Assembly (NCBI GenBank): GCA_017591395.1
Contig: WEDG01004123.1
Coordinates: forward strand, 1 to 64,000
Length of the DNA: 64,000 nt
Source of the DNA: Schistocephalus solidus
Taxonomy: Eukaryota; Platyhelminthes; Cestoda; Diphyllobothriidea; Diphyllobothriidae
Reading direction: 5' to 3'
Part shown: piece by piece, positions 33,789-45,289 of the stretch
Numbering within the stretch: the stretch's first letter is position 1
Layout of the letters: every line of letters starts with the position of its first letter
Position numbers and translations under genes: made by a program
Notes under the pieces: generated by a model
Database searches by the model: none
What the model was told of the DNA's origin: nothing
The model's input: the letters and a program-made list of their open reading frames with translations, nothing else

Positions 33789-36414
33789 CTCAATAGCATT
33801 TGCTCTGTATCCCAATAAGTATGCAAAACGCAGGTGCCTTAAGTGTATTGCCACAAAATATTGGTCAACGACCTAGTTTATCACATACACCGAAAAATCG
33901 CGAAGGACTGTCTTTCGACGCCTCTAATCATCCGGCCATATTGGCAGGGGATTTTGATCAGCGTATTAATACACTAGCAGAAAATATTTGCAACTATCGT
34001 TTTTCTAATAATTGTTCACCTCCCGCTAAACGGGAAAAAATTCCAGTAAGCTCAGTTAATGTAGCTTACGATGATGAAACTTTTATGGGTTGTTTCAGCC
34101 TACTACAAAAATTCTTAGAGATGGAGCAGGAGGTAGACAATCTAAGGCAAGAAATAGATTACTTCAAAAAAATCTATTTCTTGCCCACCTGTTAAAAAAG
34201 CTCCTGTCCGTAAACAACCAACCACAAAACAAAATTCGTATGCATGTATAGCCTCTTCAAGCTTACTTAATACTCGCATAAAAGCCATCGCGTTTACCGA
34301 ACCCAGTAAACCAGAGGACGGTTCGCTAGTTTGAAAGGGTTTCCCATCTAGTCCTTGCGCCACTCCATCCTCGCGAAGCTCAGGCAGCATTAGCAATAAT
34401 CTGGCCTTACAACCTAGCGCTACATCGCTGCTGGACGTTGCACAGGAATGCGATGTTGAAGAGGTTGGTGAGTTAGTAAAGCCAAAGAGGAAAAATGTCA
34501 CAGAAGGCCAAGTCAAACACAGATTTGGCTCCAGCCTGCTAAACACCCGCTTCATCGGGACCTACCGGACCAAGTGAACTGGTTACAAGTACTCACTCAG
34601 TTGAAAGACCTGAGTTGCAAACGGGCGCTCGATTAATTCAAAAACATAATGTTATCATAAAGGGCGTTCCTGAGTCAGTGTCAGTAATTCCGAAGAGCGA
34701 GTAAAACATGACTTGAAACTCCTGCAATTGTTTGCAAAAACGTTGCTAACGGATGGCGAGTCCATTCACATTCTCAAGGCATATAGAATAGGAAAGGCTC
34801 TGTCAACACCCGATTCAAATCTTCGACCAAGACCTCTTAAAATCATCCTGGAAAACAAAGCCCAGGCACAACTCCTGCTACAGAGAAAATCAACCCTACG
34901 GGGTCCGTATTTCTGAAGTTTTTTTTCAACCGGAACGCGGACTGAAAGAGAGAATGAAAATGAGACAGTTACAAATAGAACTGGACTGCAAATCTGAAAA
35001 TAATGGACACACAGATATTTGAAGTGTAAAGAGCATTTTTTGGCCGACGACAGTCACTCTGACAGCCTAACTGTCCCGTTTCAGGAACTGAAAACGTGCC
35101 GTTTAAAATAATCGTTCGTTTAAACTGTCGTTATTGGCTTAATTGCAGATAAAAGTTTTGAATTTCTAGCCCTTAATCGTATATAATTACCTGTGGTCTT
35201 TGTCTTTAACAATAGGTTGAACTATACAGTGTCATATTATTCACCTGACAGAGCCTCATTTCTCGTTCTCAACTTTTAACGGATTTATTTGTTTCCTGCT
35301 ATCTTTATTGGCTAAATTGCTGATAAAGTTTTGAATTTATAGTCTTTAGACAACTACAACTTGCTATCTCTATAAATCCTCGTAGAAATCGTAGAATTAT
35401 AAAGCGCTAAGATAGAATCAAGTTGAAATTTCATAAATTTATTATAACCTGCGTATCCTGCGTAGATCTTACTCTTATTTTCGACGAAAGATGTAACCAA
35501 CAAGCTCAATTCGTCGTAAACTACATGCCTCGGGACCAAAAACGATGCTTGAATACACCTAGCAGTTTCAACATTGACTCAAATGTACAACCCATAGTTA
35601 AAGCTAAACAGCTAGATCTGTCCGCTTTAGAGAACTGCAACGACTTCATTATGAAGTTTGGATCCATTTTGTCTATACTCGGCAATCTGTTCAATGGTAA
35701 CATATCTGATGTTCCCTCTCAGAATTGCCGGCGTCTCGATTCGCTTGTTCACTTGGTCGCCAGCGAGGCTTTTGCTAGACAGAAACGCAATCACAATTTC
35801 TCCTAAAAAATGCTCCCATACACAGCCGCCCAGTTAACGTTGCTATGGACTTTTTGTACTCGGGTGGTTTCAACTACAAAATAGTGGAAGCAAAACGCCT
35901 ATCTTCGCGTTGCAAGAATCCTCCTATACTAGTTAAATTGTTGTCAACAGTTGAGGTTGACTCAATCCTTGCTCAACGAGGTCGCACTTCTCGCTATTTG
36001 GAAATGACAAAAAAGTTTCCTTTGTCGAGATCTTACACCAATGGAGCGAAGAAATGGGTCCTTCTTATCATCAATTTCTCAACCTTATATTCATAAGTCT
36101 GGTCGTATTTCCACTAACGTCAATGCAACTGCTTATTCATCTTCTCAGATGTCTAGTTCGGTCAGCCCCTCCACTCAACCTTCTACTTCGTCTCCCTCAC
36201 GGCCGAATACTGCAATTTCCGGTGCTTTCAGCCCGCCTGTAATGTTTGCGACCCCGTCTAAAGCATTTATATCGTCTAACCCGTCTAAAGCACATAGACT
36301 GCCAGTTTCCCCTCTTAAACGCAATTCTCCAGGCCTCTCCGGGAAATTTCCCGAGCCAAATCGCATAAATAACCTTCTTCAAATACAAAATCCGCAATCA
36401 TCTAAATTTAACTT

Positions 36415-37042
36415 TTTTTATTTTTTTAGAATTTATATTTGGTTAGCACCGGGAAGGTACTGTCTAAGCAAACATTAGTAACGAAATAAAGTTATGACAA
36501 TGTGTGCAGATAAAATGTACAAATTCATAAATTGTCCTGCTAGTGTCAACAGCTAGCAATGTTTTTAAAATTAATGGTGAACTAGAAAAAAATAGGCAGT
36601 GAAAAAACTCCTACCATGAAAAATGGAGGCAGAGTTCAATAGGCCTTCATTTTTCGAATAGAAGGTAGGAGAAAAAAACTGCTTAGGAAAAAAATAGTCA
36701 GGTGGTAGAATAGGGTAATACTGCAGTAGCATTTCAGAATGAGATAATGAAACGTCGAGGTGATTCGTTCTTGATCACTTAGGCGTATGAAACAGAATCT
36801 CACGAAAATGCGTCAATGAACTTAAGTCCTCAGCATCATAGGATCCAGAATTGAATTCTGATGATGGTTAGTATCCAAAGAAACCGCAGCATTTAAGACT
36901 GTGGACCACCGAATTTGTACGTCCGAATGACGTCATCGTTTGGAGGACGGGTGATATAAGGAGACATTATAGTTCATGGGCGTCTCCAGGTAGGGTAAAT
37001 ATAGTTTCAAGAGGGTTACTCAAATTCCCGATGGTCCTTTCT
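36415..37042 (-). mobile_element. LINE family B copy B3 (3' end only), nested in LINE C1
   Basis: 5'-truncated family B element, minus strand: only about 620 bp of 3' UTR, nearly identical to 56222-56845 (copy B5). It ends with the B tail (agaatttatatttgg at its 3' end preceded by a T-rich target run on the plus strand). ORF1 sequence of LINE C resumes right after it at 37043. Contains the U-loop hairpin at 36596-36682. Confidence 0.85.
36596..36682 (-). ncRNA. U-rich internal-loop hairpin of LINE B3 (ENE-like)
   Basis: Same architecture as 28203-28289: GCAG/CTGC outer stem, U-rich internal loop, CTCCTACC/GGTAGGAG inner stem. One T run is shorter than in copy B5. Confidence 0.55.
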
Positions 37043-37570
37043 CCACAAGCTAGCTCGTCAAATAACCCCACGGGTCATCTTATACCCTCAATTATATCAC
37101 CTAAGGCAGGTTTTCCGAAGGACGTAAATCTAACTTAGACCCAAAAGCAAGATAGCGCAGGTCTCAGTAATCGCATACTGCCCTCTCCAAAACTAAGCAA
37201 GCCTCTCCAACAGGCAAATAACCCTAAACATGTAAACCGATATACAAGACCTGACTTTCCAGCATTTAATTCTTATAGCTGCTTGCCATCTCCCATCAGC
37301 CCCTATATTCCATCTAACTTCCCGTCATTCCCTTTTAACTACTAACAGGCATATCCTGGTCGTAACCCCTACGGTGGTTCGATACCGGAAAGTTTTATTC
37401 CTACACCTTTCAGATATCCCTCTAAGCCTTTTGTTAATGACGTTCTATATACCAATCGTTATGGCGCAGTTGGCAATTACCCTCCAAGCCACAATCACTT
37501 CCAACTTAATTACCCACCTCCAAATTTCTTTTAATTAATAACGATAACCCTAGTTTGGATACTTGAACTA

Positions 37571-38240
37571 CCCTAGATGTCATATTACTTAATGCTAGAT
37601 CTGTTATAAATAAGATGGCCCAACTTAGAGCCATTGCTTTCGAGTTAATGCCTGATGTTTTATGTGTAACAGAATCTTGGGCCCATCCTTTAATTTCCGA
37701 CTCTTTGCTTGCCATAGACCAGTACGATCTCTACCGTCCAGACCGCACTAGTAAGCGTGGTGGTGGTTGTCTTCTCTATATTAAAGCATCATTTAAGCAC
37801 TTCCCGTTTGATCTAGACGTCACGTCATTCTCTGGTAATTACTGCTTCGCATCCATTATCCTGTCGCCCCAGCAAAAGGCTATTCTCCGATGTATTTACT
37901 ACCCGCCTACTTCATCGTTCGATGATGATGTGAAACTTTGTGAAATTTTTAAATTGGTTTTCGGAGTCCAATTTTAACATTAAAATAATCGCTGGGGATT
38001 TTAATTTTCCTGAAATTGACTGGATTTCAAACTTTTGTCCACCCAGATTTCAGCCTTTCCTAGATACCATTAATTTCTCTAATTGGTCACAGCTTGTCCG
38101 TTCTTCAACGAGAGACAAGCATATTTTTAGATCTGATTTTTCACAAATGACATTGCTCCCCTCGTCATTGATTTTTAAGCAGGGCCTCTTCCAAAGTGAC
38201 CATACATTAATTCACTGTTGCTTACCAATCGTCTCATCGA
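37571..38240 (+). pseudogene. LINE C1 endonuclease domain
   Basis: AP-like endonuclease with motifs NARSVINKM, VTESWAHPL (catalytic Glu), RGGGCLLYI, GDFNFPEIDW (at about 37995) and SDHTLIHCC (at about 38195). One frame break near 37950-37975 separates it into two overlapping frames; it is otherwise well preserved. Sister sequence to the family B endonuclease (both have an INFSN..SQLVRS segment). Confidence 0.8.
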
Positions 38241-38679
38241 AAAACGCTAGCGCCGTTCGTACCTATCATAATTTTGACCTCGCAGATTTGAGCTTAATTA
38301 ACAACTTTTTGGACTCATTGGATTGGCAGCATCTCTCCTCCATGAACGATGCAGCAAGTCTTTCTGACTTAATGTCAGTCGTTTCAAATAACATCCTGGA
38401 ATTTGTGCGTATCAAAATTGTCAAGCCCTACACCTTTGGAATCCACCGTCCCCCACTTTCTTTTGCCAAGACTAAAGAAATTGAGGAAGCAATTAAAAGA
38501 TCAATCTACTAGTTCGTTATATGTACATTTAAGAATTGCAGAGATTTTGAATAAGCCTCTAAGATTCGGCTTGCGTGGGACAGAAAGAGGGAATCATGCG
38601 CACTCAGCGCGCCAAACTCTGCGAAATCTGTTGCTTAACTGTTCCGCCGTCGATCCTGCTCTAAACGAGGTTATTAAAT

Positions 38680-40340
38680 ACCTCCATTACTTAATGAAAC
38701 TAAGAAAATCGTTCTTGAAGACTGTGAGAAGGCAGAAATTGTTTAGTGCATTCTTTGAAAATCATCATACGATGAAATCTGAACCGGTTCCGACGTTTCA
38801 GGCATCTTCATTCAATGTTTTCAGCACCATTGATTTCTCCATAGAACTAATTCGTAAGCAAATAATGCGTCTGAAAAACTCGCACTCTTCGGGGACTGAC
38901 GGTATTCCAAACTCAGTTATTAAGAGAGTGCCGAGCTTTTCCCCTATTGCTAAGCCATGTATTCTCAGTTTATCTTTTAAACAGATTCTTTCCTGACTCA
39001 TGTAAGATATCTATTATTCTTCCTGTCTTCAAGTCGGGATCTCGTTCGGACGTAAATAATACTCGAGGCATTCAAAAAACCCCGGCTCAAGCAAAACTTC
39101 TTGCAAAAATTTTTTTAATCAAATTCTTAACTTTTGCCTAGAAAATAAGCTCTTAAGCGACTCGCACTATGGTTTTCTACCTGGGAGATCATGCGAATCG
39201 TGTCACTTAGCTTTTCTTAACCTCGTCACTCCCCTTCGTAATGAGCAGCAGTCAGTGGTTGTGATCTACTTTGACCTGAGCAAAGCCTTTGATAAGGTAC
39301 CGCACAGACGTCTTCTGGTGAAACTGGAAGCCCTCGACATCCGGCCTCCTCTCCTCGACTTCATTGGTTCCTACTTGTCTAACCGCAGCCAGAAGGTCTT
39401 AGTAGGTAATAGCAACTCGACGCCTCAACCAATCACGAATGCCGTTTTTCAAGGCACGGTTCTAGGTCCCCTTCTCTTTATTCTGTACATAAACGAAATT
39501 TCAGCTTTGCTAACAAATTCACAAAATTTCGTTTACGCTGACGATCTCAAGTGCATTTATTTATTTTCTTAAGACACTGCCAATAGTTGCGTGGATAAAA
39601 TCAACACTGATCTACTTATGCTCTCACGTTGGAGCTGTACTTGGCAGATGGAGTTTTCCTCATCCAAGAGTAGTTTTATGGGTTTTCGTCCGCTATGCTT
39701 CCTGGACCCCTCGTTTTTCCAAAAAGTACACTTTTAGAACGATCAACCATAAAAGACTTAGGTCTAAGTTACACGAACAAGCAGGCATTATCGCCTCATG
39801 CAGATCGAATTTTTGCAAAGGCTGCACAGATATGTGGTTTTATATCACATAATTTCTTCCTTACGGAAATAAAGTTAAACCTATACCGCATGTTTGTTCT
39901 TCCTATCCTCGAATACTGCTGTCCCCTTTCTTGGGCTTATGAACGCCTCTGACCGCAGTAAGATTTAAAACGTTCAGAGGGTTTTTACTCGAAGACTTTT
40001 TTCTCTTCCTGGATCCAGTATCTCTTATACGGATAGATGCCAGTTAGCAAACATTAAATTTCTGTGGGTTTGAAGACCCGAAGCCGGTCTCTGCTTCCTG
40101 TTTTGCGTTAACTCTAGCCCAAACCGCCCACGAATTAACGCTCTTACTCCGGTAGATCGACCCTATGCCACTCGTAATTCCTCCATGATCATTTCACCAC
40201 TCCTGAGCTCCACAACTAACCGGTCTCAGTTTTTTGCCTCAAAATATGCTTTCATCTGGAATAATCTTCCACTGCAAATTAGGCTGTCGTCCACATTAGC
40301 TATTTTCCAAACAAAGTAACGCAAACATTTAACTTCGGAA
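38680..40340 (+). pseudogene. LINE C1 reverse transcriptase
   Basis: RT with HSSGTDGIPNSVIKRV, ILPVFKSGSRSDVNN, VIYFDLSKAFDKVPHRRLL (first catalytic Asp region), AVFQGTVLGPLLFILYINEIS and FVYADDLKCIY (both active-site Asps present), then the C-terminal helices (SYTDRCQLANIKFLW...) and the FIWNNLPLQIRLSSTLAIF tail at about 40250. Stops and frameshifts occur near 39110, 39570 and 39950. Copy C2 on the minus strand preserves a longer open frame over the active site. Confidence 0.82.
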
Positions 40341-40482
40341 GATATAAAGTCCTTATTGTCTGTTTCCTTCCCTAATTCGCAATTTTTGGATTTCAAAAAG
40401 GGTCCTCATGGTATTTGAGGCAGCTCCCTTGATATTATATTGGTCTCTTATTATATGTCCATCATCCTCTGCAGAGTCCATC

Positions 40483-41250
40483 TTATATTGGTCTCTTATT
40501 ATATTTGATAGTTTTATTGATAGGTATATTGATTTGGCACTGCTTGGGCGCCGTCAAATCCTTAGAACACAGGAAAAAACCTAAAACGAACTCCTCTTTT
40601 CATTTAACACTTTTGATTTATTTTGTTTGTTTGTTTAAAAAGCAGTGTTCGAAATGAAGAGTTCGTTTTAAGTAAAAAAAACCTGTTTTCCAAAGTTCAG
40701 AAATAGCAAAATTTGAAGTTAAAACGGTTTTACAGAATGGTGATGAATGTATCAGGTAAGAATGGTTAGAGTCAAGACTAGTCTGTTATTGACGTTAGAG
40801 AGTATTCGTTTGACAGAGGTAGAAACGTCTGCGGTCGATTCGAAGGGATAAGTACTTTCAATCAGATGCGAGCGCAGTCGATTCCGGTGTGAGGTCTGCC
40901 AACTAATTAGAATTAGTTGACTGATTGCTAAAAAAGGTGAAAAAGATTAGGAGCAGGAAGAGTTCAACGGTAAGAAACTTTCAATGCAGTTTAACAGTCT
41001 TTATATTTGTATTATATAACAGTGTTGAATTATATTTGATCTAGCTGTATGAAACAGCTAGTACCATTCGTTTCATAAAGTTATATCAAAACCTAGTCGT
41101 GCGGCTCGCTGCGCATTCGAATTACGAAGAGCATTAATGATGTTACAACCGGAATAAATATACTACTAATAGACTGAGATTAAAATATCATAAGTTTTGC
41201 AGGTTAGTTTTTAAGCAAATTGTTTAACAATCATAAAATTATCTATAAAA
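40483..41250 (-). mobile_element. Non-coding insertion in the LINE C1 3' UTR, flanked by a duplicated target
   Basis: Copy C2 has uninterrupted 3'-UTR sequence here, while C1 carries about 770 extra bases. The 22-24 bases at the left edge (atatgtccatcatcctctgcagag, 40459-40482) recur at the right edge with one change, as expected for a target-site duplication. The insert has no open frame of note. On the minus strand it carries a long hairpin with a U-rich loop (40569-40686) close to its presumed 3' end, and an 8-bp hairpin (CTAGCTGT/ACAGCTAG) at 41041-41061. It may be a SINE or the 3' fragment of an unrecognised LINE. Confidence 0.6.
40569..40686 (-). ncRNA. U-rich internal-loop hairpin in the non-coding insertion (ENE-like)
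   Basis: Minus strand: outer stem ACAGG (40686-40682)/CCTGT (40573-40569), internal loop T8 (40681-40674) opposite T6 (40579-40574), inner stem CTTAAAACGAACTC (40672-40659) with GAGTTCGTTTTAG (40593-40581), continued by TTCATTT/AAATGAA. Same plan as the LINE hairpins, with different stem sequences. Confidence 0.5.
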
Positions 41251-41671
41251 ATATGTCCACCATCCTCTGCAGAGACAATCTTTGCATTCACTTTTTGCCC
41301 CCTCCTTTTACCCAAGGATCGCCCAGTCTTGACAACCTTGGTACTTTCCTCCGCTTTTGCAACCCCGACGATGGTCTCCAGGTTCAGTTGAGGATCAAGG
41401 CGGGTTCTGATGGTTTTGCCTCTTTGATTGGTGGACTATGCATTCGGCAAGGTCGCATCTCGATGATGATCTCATGACCTCTACTGTCCCCTCTTCTTTT
41501 TGACCCTGGTGTCCACGATGAGTTTGTCCTCTCTCACCTCCACTGGTGGTTACAAACAGTAACTCTGACTGCTATATTATCTCTCACACGACAAGAAGCG
41601 TTCCGAATCCTCATACGTTGTCAGCAACATCACTGCACGTTCCCATTGCATCTAGCTATTAATTTTTTAGT

Positions 41672-41760
41672 GAAGCAGTTTTCTTCTCCTATTTTTTTTT
41701 AAATTGGCGGCTCGCTGAACTCCGCCTCCGATTTAACCGTAGGAGTTTTTTTACTGCTTC
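41672..41760 (+). ncRNA. U-rich internal-loop hairpin in the LINE C1 3' UTR (ENE-like)
   Basis: Outer stem GAAGCAG (41672-41678)/CTGCTTC (41754-41760), seven pairs; internal loop TTTTCTT opposite TTTTTTTA; inner stem CTCCTA/TAGGAG; apical stem AAATTGGCGG with CCGCC..ATTT. The outer stem is longer than in family B and paired throughout. Confidence 0.6.
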
Positions 41761-41984
41761 TTTTCTAGTTCATCTTTTATGTTACAGATTGTTGACTATT
41801 GTTTTAAAAATGGCAAATCGTTCTGAATCGGATATGCCTACCATATTGTTCATTTCTGCTGTTAATATGGCTGCTCACATAGTGCAGCAATTATCCACTT
41901 TGTATTTATTTATACCGCGATACTAAGTTTGAAATGACGGGGCTATCTGGGCCTTAAATATACAATTTATTTATTTATATATCT

Positions 41985-42600
41985 CTGCTTAATAAGATGT
42001 CTTTGCTCCAGACTCTGGTTTTCATCCCCCGCCCCGACATTGTAAAAGTTACAGAGACATGGGCAACACCCTGTGTATCCAACTCCGAACTCTCTTATCT
42101 AGGCTACGTTTACATTCGGAATGATCGACACGAGGGCCGTGGCGGAGGAAGCTGTATCTATGTTAGGCAACCACTTAAATTTTTTCCATTGGACTATCGC
42201 CAATTTACCGCGGTAGAGGAGAGCTGTTGGCTCCGAGTAGTTCTAAAATATAACTACTCTTTACTCGTTGGTAGTGTCTATCGCCCACCCAATGCCAGTG
42301 AGGAGTACGATCTTTGTCTCTCGCTGGCATTTCACGCTGCAGCTGACTTCAATCTGAAGTACTGCTTGATCGCAGGTGACTTCAATCTTCCTGAAGTTCA
42401 CTGGTTTCCAACTTCCGGTCCTGCAAAGTTCGAAGACCTACTTGAGGCCATAGATATAGGCATGTGGGAACAGGTAGTTGATTTCCCACCAGAGGATCAA
42501 ACATACTTGATCTTATTTTTTAAAGATGTTGTCAGCCATTGTCAGTGTCACCTTTAGATCCACTTGGGAATTCTGATCATACTTTAGTCCTTTCTACGCT
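41985..42600 (+). pseudogene. LINE H endonuclease domain
   Basis: Long open frame (186 codons from 41997) with LLNKMSLLQ, VTETWATP (catalytic Glu), RGGGSCIYVR, SVYRPPNA, AGDFNLPEVHWF; after one frameshift near 42520, the GNSDHTL motif with the catalytic SDH follows at about 42572. It is the best-preserved endonuclease frame in the window and distinct from families B and C. Confidence 0.82.
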
Positions 42601-43159
42601 AGAACTAGAGGCTGCTGAAACGTTTTCCAAAAATATAACTTTTTCCGTGATTTCAGATCAGCAAATATGAGGGAATTGCTAACACGCCTAAATTCCCACG
42701 ACTGGACTAACTACTTTGTATGTTTGGATGTGAATGTTTGTACTGATACTTTGTAACAAGTTCTAGGTCCACTAATTTCTCGTTTTGTTCCCCGTAAGAA
42801 AATAATTAATGTCAAGGATGACTGCGTAGACTCTCCCGTCGTTTTCATCTACAAAACGACACCTCCGTCCTGCCCTTGATCCAGCAAATCTTCGAAGAGG
42901 CTAAGAGGCTGTCTGACGAGAAACGACAACCCGATGAGGTTACCTTTGTCGAAAACCATTTTTTAAATGTTGCGAAGTTCTTTTCGCGCACAATAAAAGA
43001 GCAGAGATAAACGCAGCACCCCGTACTTCGAGATGCCTAAGGAAACCCAATAGCTGACGCTAAGTTGACTGTTGATAGCTTCAATGCTTTCTTTTCTAGA
43101 ACGTTTAGTGAACATACTGTCGCCCCTTACCTTACATCCGGGTTTGGACCGGTAACGTC

Positions 43160-44685
43160 CTCGAAACCATAACTTTTACCCTCTGGGACGTGACCGTAGC
43201 CATTCGGCGTTTTCGTCAATCATACAGTCCAGGACCAGATGGCGTCCCGGTCAGCGTTCTAAAGGCGGATGTAAACGATATTTTTCCGTCCCTTCTGTAT
43301 AAGTTATTTGATCTTGCTCTTGAAAGTGAAACTTTCCCTATTTTGTGGAAGGAATCGCACATACTGCCTATTCCGAAACACGGCCGACCTACGTCATTTG
43401 ACGACTTTAGGCCAATAAATACACTACCAGCAATCTCGAAGATCTTTTAGACCTTGATGAAAGACAAGATGATGTGTCACCTAAGAGAAAATAATCTACT
43501 TAATGCGGCTCAGCATGGTTTTCTCGAAAAAAGGTTTTGTGGCACTTGCCAGCTCTCTTTCTTTGATCATGTGCTACAAACTAGAGACAGCGGTTTTGAA
43601 ATTTACACCGTTTACTTCGATTTGACTTAGGCTTTTTATCGTGTTGACCATGATCTCCTACTGCTGAAACTTGCCTCCTTCGGCATAGGTAACAAGCTTC
43701 TGAACTTAATATTTTCCTATTTAAATGCTTTCGCACAACGGGTTAAAATTTCTGATGTTATCTCCAACCCCACGCATGTGAGGAGCGGAGTTATTCAGGG
43801 CAGCGTGCTCGGCCCGCTTCTATTTTGCCTCTTTGTCAACGATGTTCCTGATTTTTTTCAGTATGATAGGCCCTTCATGTACGCTGATGATTTAAAAGTT
43901 ACCTATCAATATAAACCGATTGATCGCAACATCGTGCTTGAGCTCTTAAAAACGGATCTTCAGGCCTTCGCTCAATGGTGTCGCACATGGCGCCTCTCAC
44001 TTTCTTGGCAAAAGTGCTCCGTTATGGTTATTGGCGACAACCATCAGCCCCACCTAAGCATAGACGGTCACGATCTAAACGTGCCCGGAGTTATAAAGGA
44101 TCTGGGCATATCATACTCTAGTAGTCTTAATCTGTCAGAGCACTGCGCCCTGATTGTCTCGAAAGCACGCCAAACTACTGGGTTTATTCTCAGAAATTTT
44201 AAAACCGTCAAAATTAGAATCAGCCTCTATAAAATGTATGTCAGGCCTAGTCTGGAATACTGCTCGTTTCTGTTAAGCCTTTTGCACGCGAGTAAACGGA
44301 GGAAGATAGAATCTGTCCAGCACTTCTTTACAACAAGAGTTTCTATTCAGATCACCGCCACCTGTCCTTCCATCAACGCTGTGAGCTTACAAGTCTTGAC
44401 CCGTTTTGGTTTCACAGATTACAGAATTTACAATGTTTACAGTTTAAACATTTAAACAGTTGTACATTTAACCCCCTTACATTTCTGAGGCATCTTGACC
44501 ACTCTCATGTACACCAGTCACTGAGATGTATTTTTATTTCTTCCTTCGGCACGCACCGTTAGATACCGTCAGTTTTTTCGGTTAACGTTATAGCAATCTG
44601 GAATAAACTACCCATAAGTATCAAAATTCAGCAAAGCTGGCCCTTGTTTATGCGAGCTGTCACTAGTTTTCTATATTATTCAGTA
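43160..44685 (+). pseudogene. LINE H reverse transcriptase
   Basis: Frames 43190-43450 (SYSPGPDGVPVSVLK, ILPIPKHGRP, FRPINTLP) and 43778-44455 (GVIQGSVLGPLLFCLFVNDVPDF and the FMYADDLKVTYQY active site with both Asps, WCRTWRLSLSWQKC, VIKDLGISYSSSL, VRPSLEYCS). A stop at 43448, a stop at 43628 where the family has a sense codon (DLT*AFYRV for DLSKAFDRV), and a C-terminal frameshift mark it as inactive. The tail (IWNKLPISIK) ends at about 44685. Confidence 0.82.
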
Positions 44686-45110
44686 TAATTCAGTATATAT
44701 AAGGAGATAGGCAGAGCCTTTGAAAACCCTATTTACAGATAGACGCCAGCAGAACAAGCAAATGTAACATAGCGATAGTCGTTTAAGTATATCGATCATT
44801 GCTTTCGACTAAATATATGTTCATCAAATAAAAATTCAGGACACCTTCCAAACCTTTTAGGTCCTGACTCTGTGGAAGCTCTCTTCGGTTCTGATGGCTT
44901 TCACGGACTCTGAATCCTGTGCCGGACTTCATGCTGAGGGCAATATTGCTGGCTCTGTAGACCTTAATCTGCTTATTTCTCAGTCGACAGTGAACAGCCA
45001 TTCGCCGACATACCTGCTAGTGCAGAATACCGGATCCATAACACTGAAGGGAGAAGTCCTTCACCGGGCACCTGTGTCAGCGCTTCCCTGTTCTAAACTT
45101 TAATCCGTTC
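44686..45110 (+). other. 3' UTR of LINE H, no gene
   Basis: Non-coding sequence between the RT tail and the structured 3' end. An open frame at 44894-45103 has no domain. Confidence 0.55.
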
Positions 45111-45115
45111 AATAA

Positions 45116-45177
45116 GCTGCAATTTTTTCTCCTCAAAACACTTGAAACAACGATCAGGAGTTTTTATCACTGCCAGC
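45116..45177 (+). ncRNA. U-rich internal-loop hairpin in the LINE H 3' UTR (degenerate ENE-like)
   Basis: Inner stem CTCCT (45129-45133)/AGGAG (45156-45160) flanked by a T6 run on the 5' side and T5A on the 3' side; the outer stem is weak (GCTG with CAGC at 45174-45177). The 3' side keeps the ATCACTGCC block seen in other families. Confidence 0.4.
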
Positions 45178-45289
45178 TTGACCCTCTACCGTATATATTT
45201 TTAACCTTGCCTGTAAACTGGCAATAAACAAATAAACAATAAACAAATAAATAATAATATAAAAGGAAGCAGGAAGCAGAAATGGGTTT

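Larger units (their letters stand above)
33827..37530 (+). pseudogene. LINE C1 ORF1 (nucleic-acid-binding protein), interrupted
   Basis: ORF1 of these LINEs encodes an RNA-binding chaperone. Visible parts are a coiled-coil-like run at about 34095-34165 (FLEMEQEVDNLRQEIDYFKK), an RRM-type segment at about 34650-34915 (VIIKGVPES, then AYRIGKAL, then RPLKIILENKAQAQLLL) and a second similar domain at 35845-36050 (LSSRCKNPPILVKLLSTVEV). A Ser/Pro-rich tail follows at 36060-36410 and 37043-37530, split by the B3 insertion. The same RPLKIILEN motif occurs in ORF1 of LINE A1 (about 62030). A perfect 15-bp inverted repeat at 34146-34185 coincides with a frame change, and several stops are present. Confidence 0.65.
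33800..41972 (+). mobile_element. LINE family C copy C1 with two nested insertions
   Basis: A near-complete Jockey/CR1-type LINE: ORF1 (33827-37530), endonuclease and RT (37571-40340), then a 3' UTR ending in TTTA repeats near 41972. Two insertions interrupt it: the 3' end of a family B element in reverse (36415-37042, within ORF1) and a non-coding element of about 770 bp (40483-41250, within the 3' UTR). The 3' UTR continuation 41250-41972 matches the complement of 46230-45511 in copy C2, which lacks the insertion. The 5' end is not defined. Confidence 0.8.
41975..45265 (+). mobile_element. LINE family H
   Basis: Plus-strand Jockey/CR1-type LINE starting at the beginning of the endonuclease, directly at the 3' end of LINE C1, and running to a 3' tail of AAACAAATAA-type repeats at about 45265. 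Contains the endonuclease (41985-42600), RT (43160-44685) and a 3' UTR with a U-loop hairpin (45116-45177) and a terminal stem-loop (45207-45224). Upstream ORF1 is missing, either by 5' truncation or because LINE C1 inserted here. Confidence 0.8.

Noticed and set aside
41220..41477. An 85-codon frame similar in two places (also 46204-45782, minus strand) as a conserved protein
   Set aside because: Both lie in the 3' UTR of the two LINE C copies downstream of the RT tail; similarity is explained by the element and not by protein conservation.
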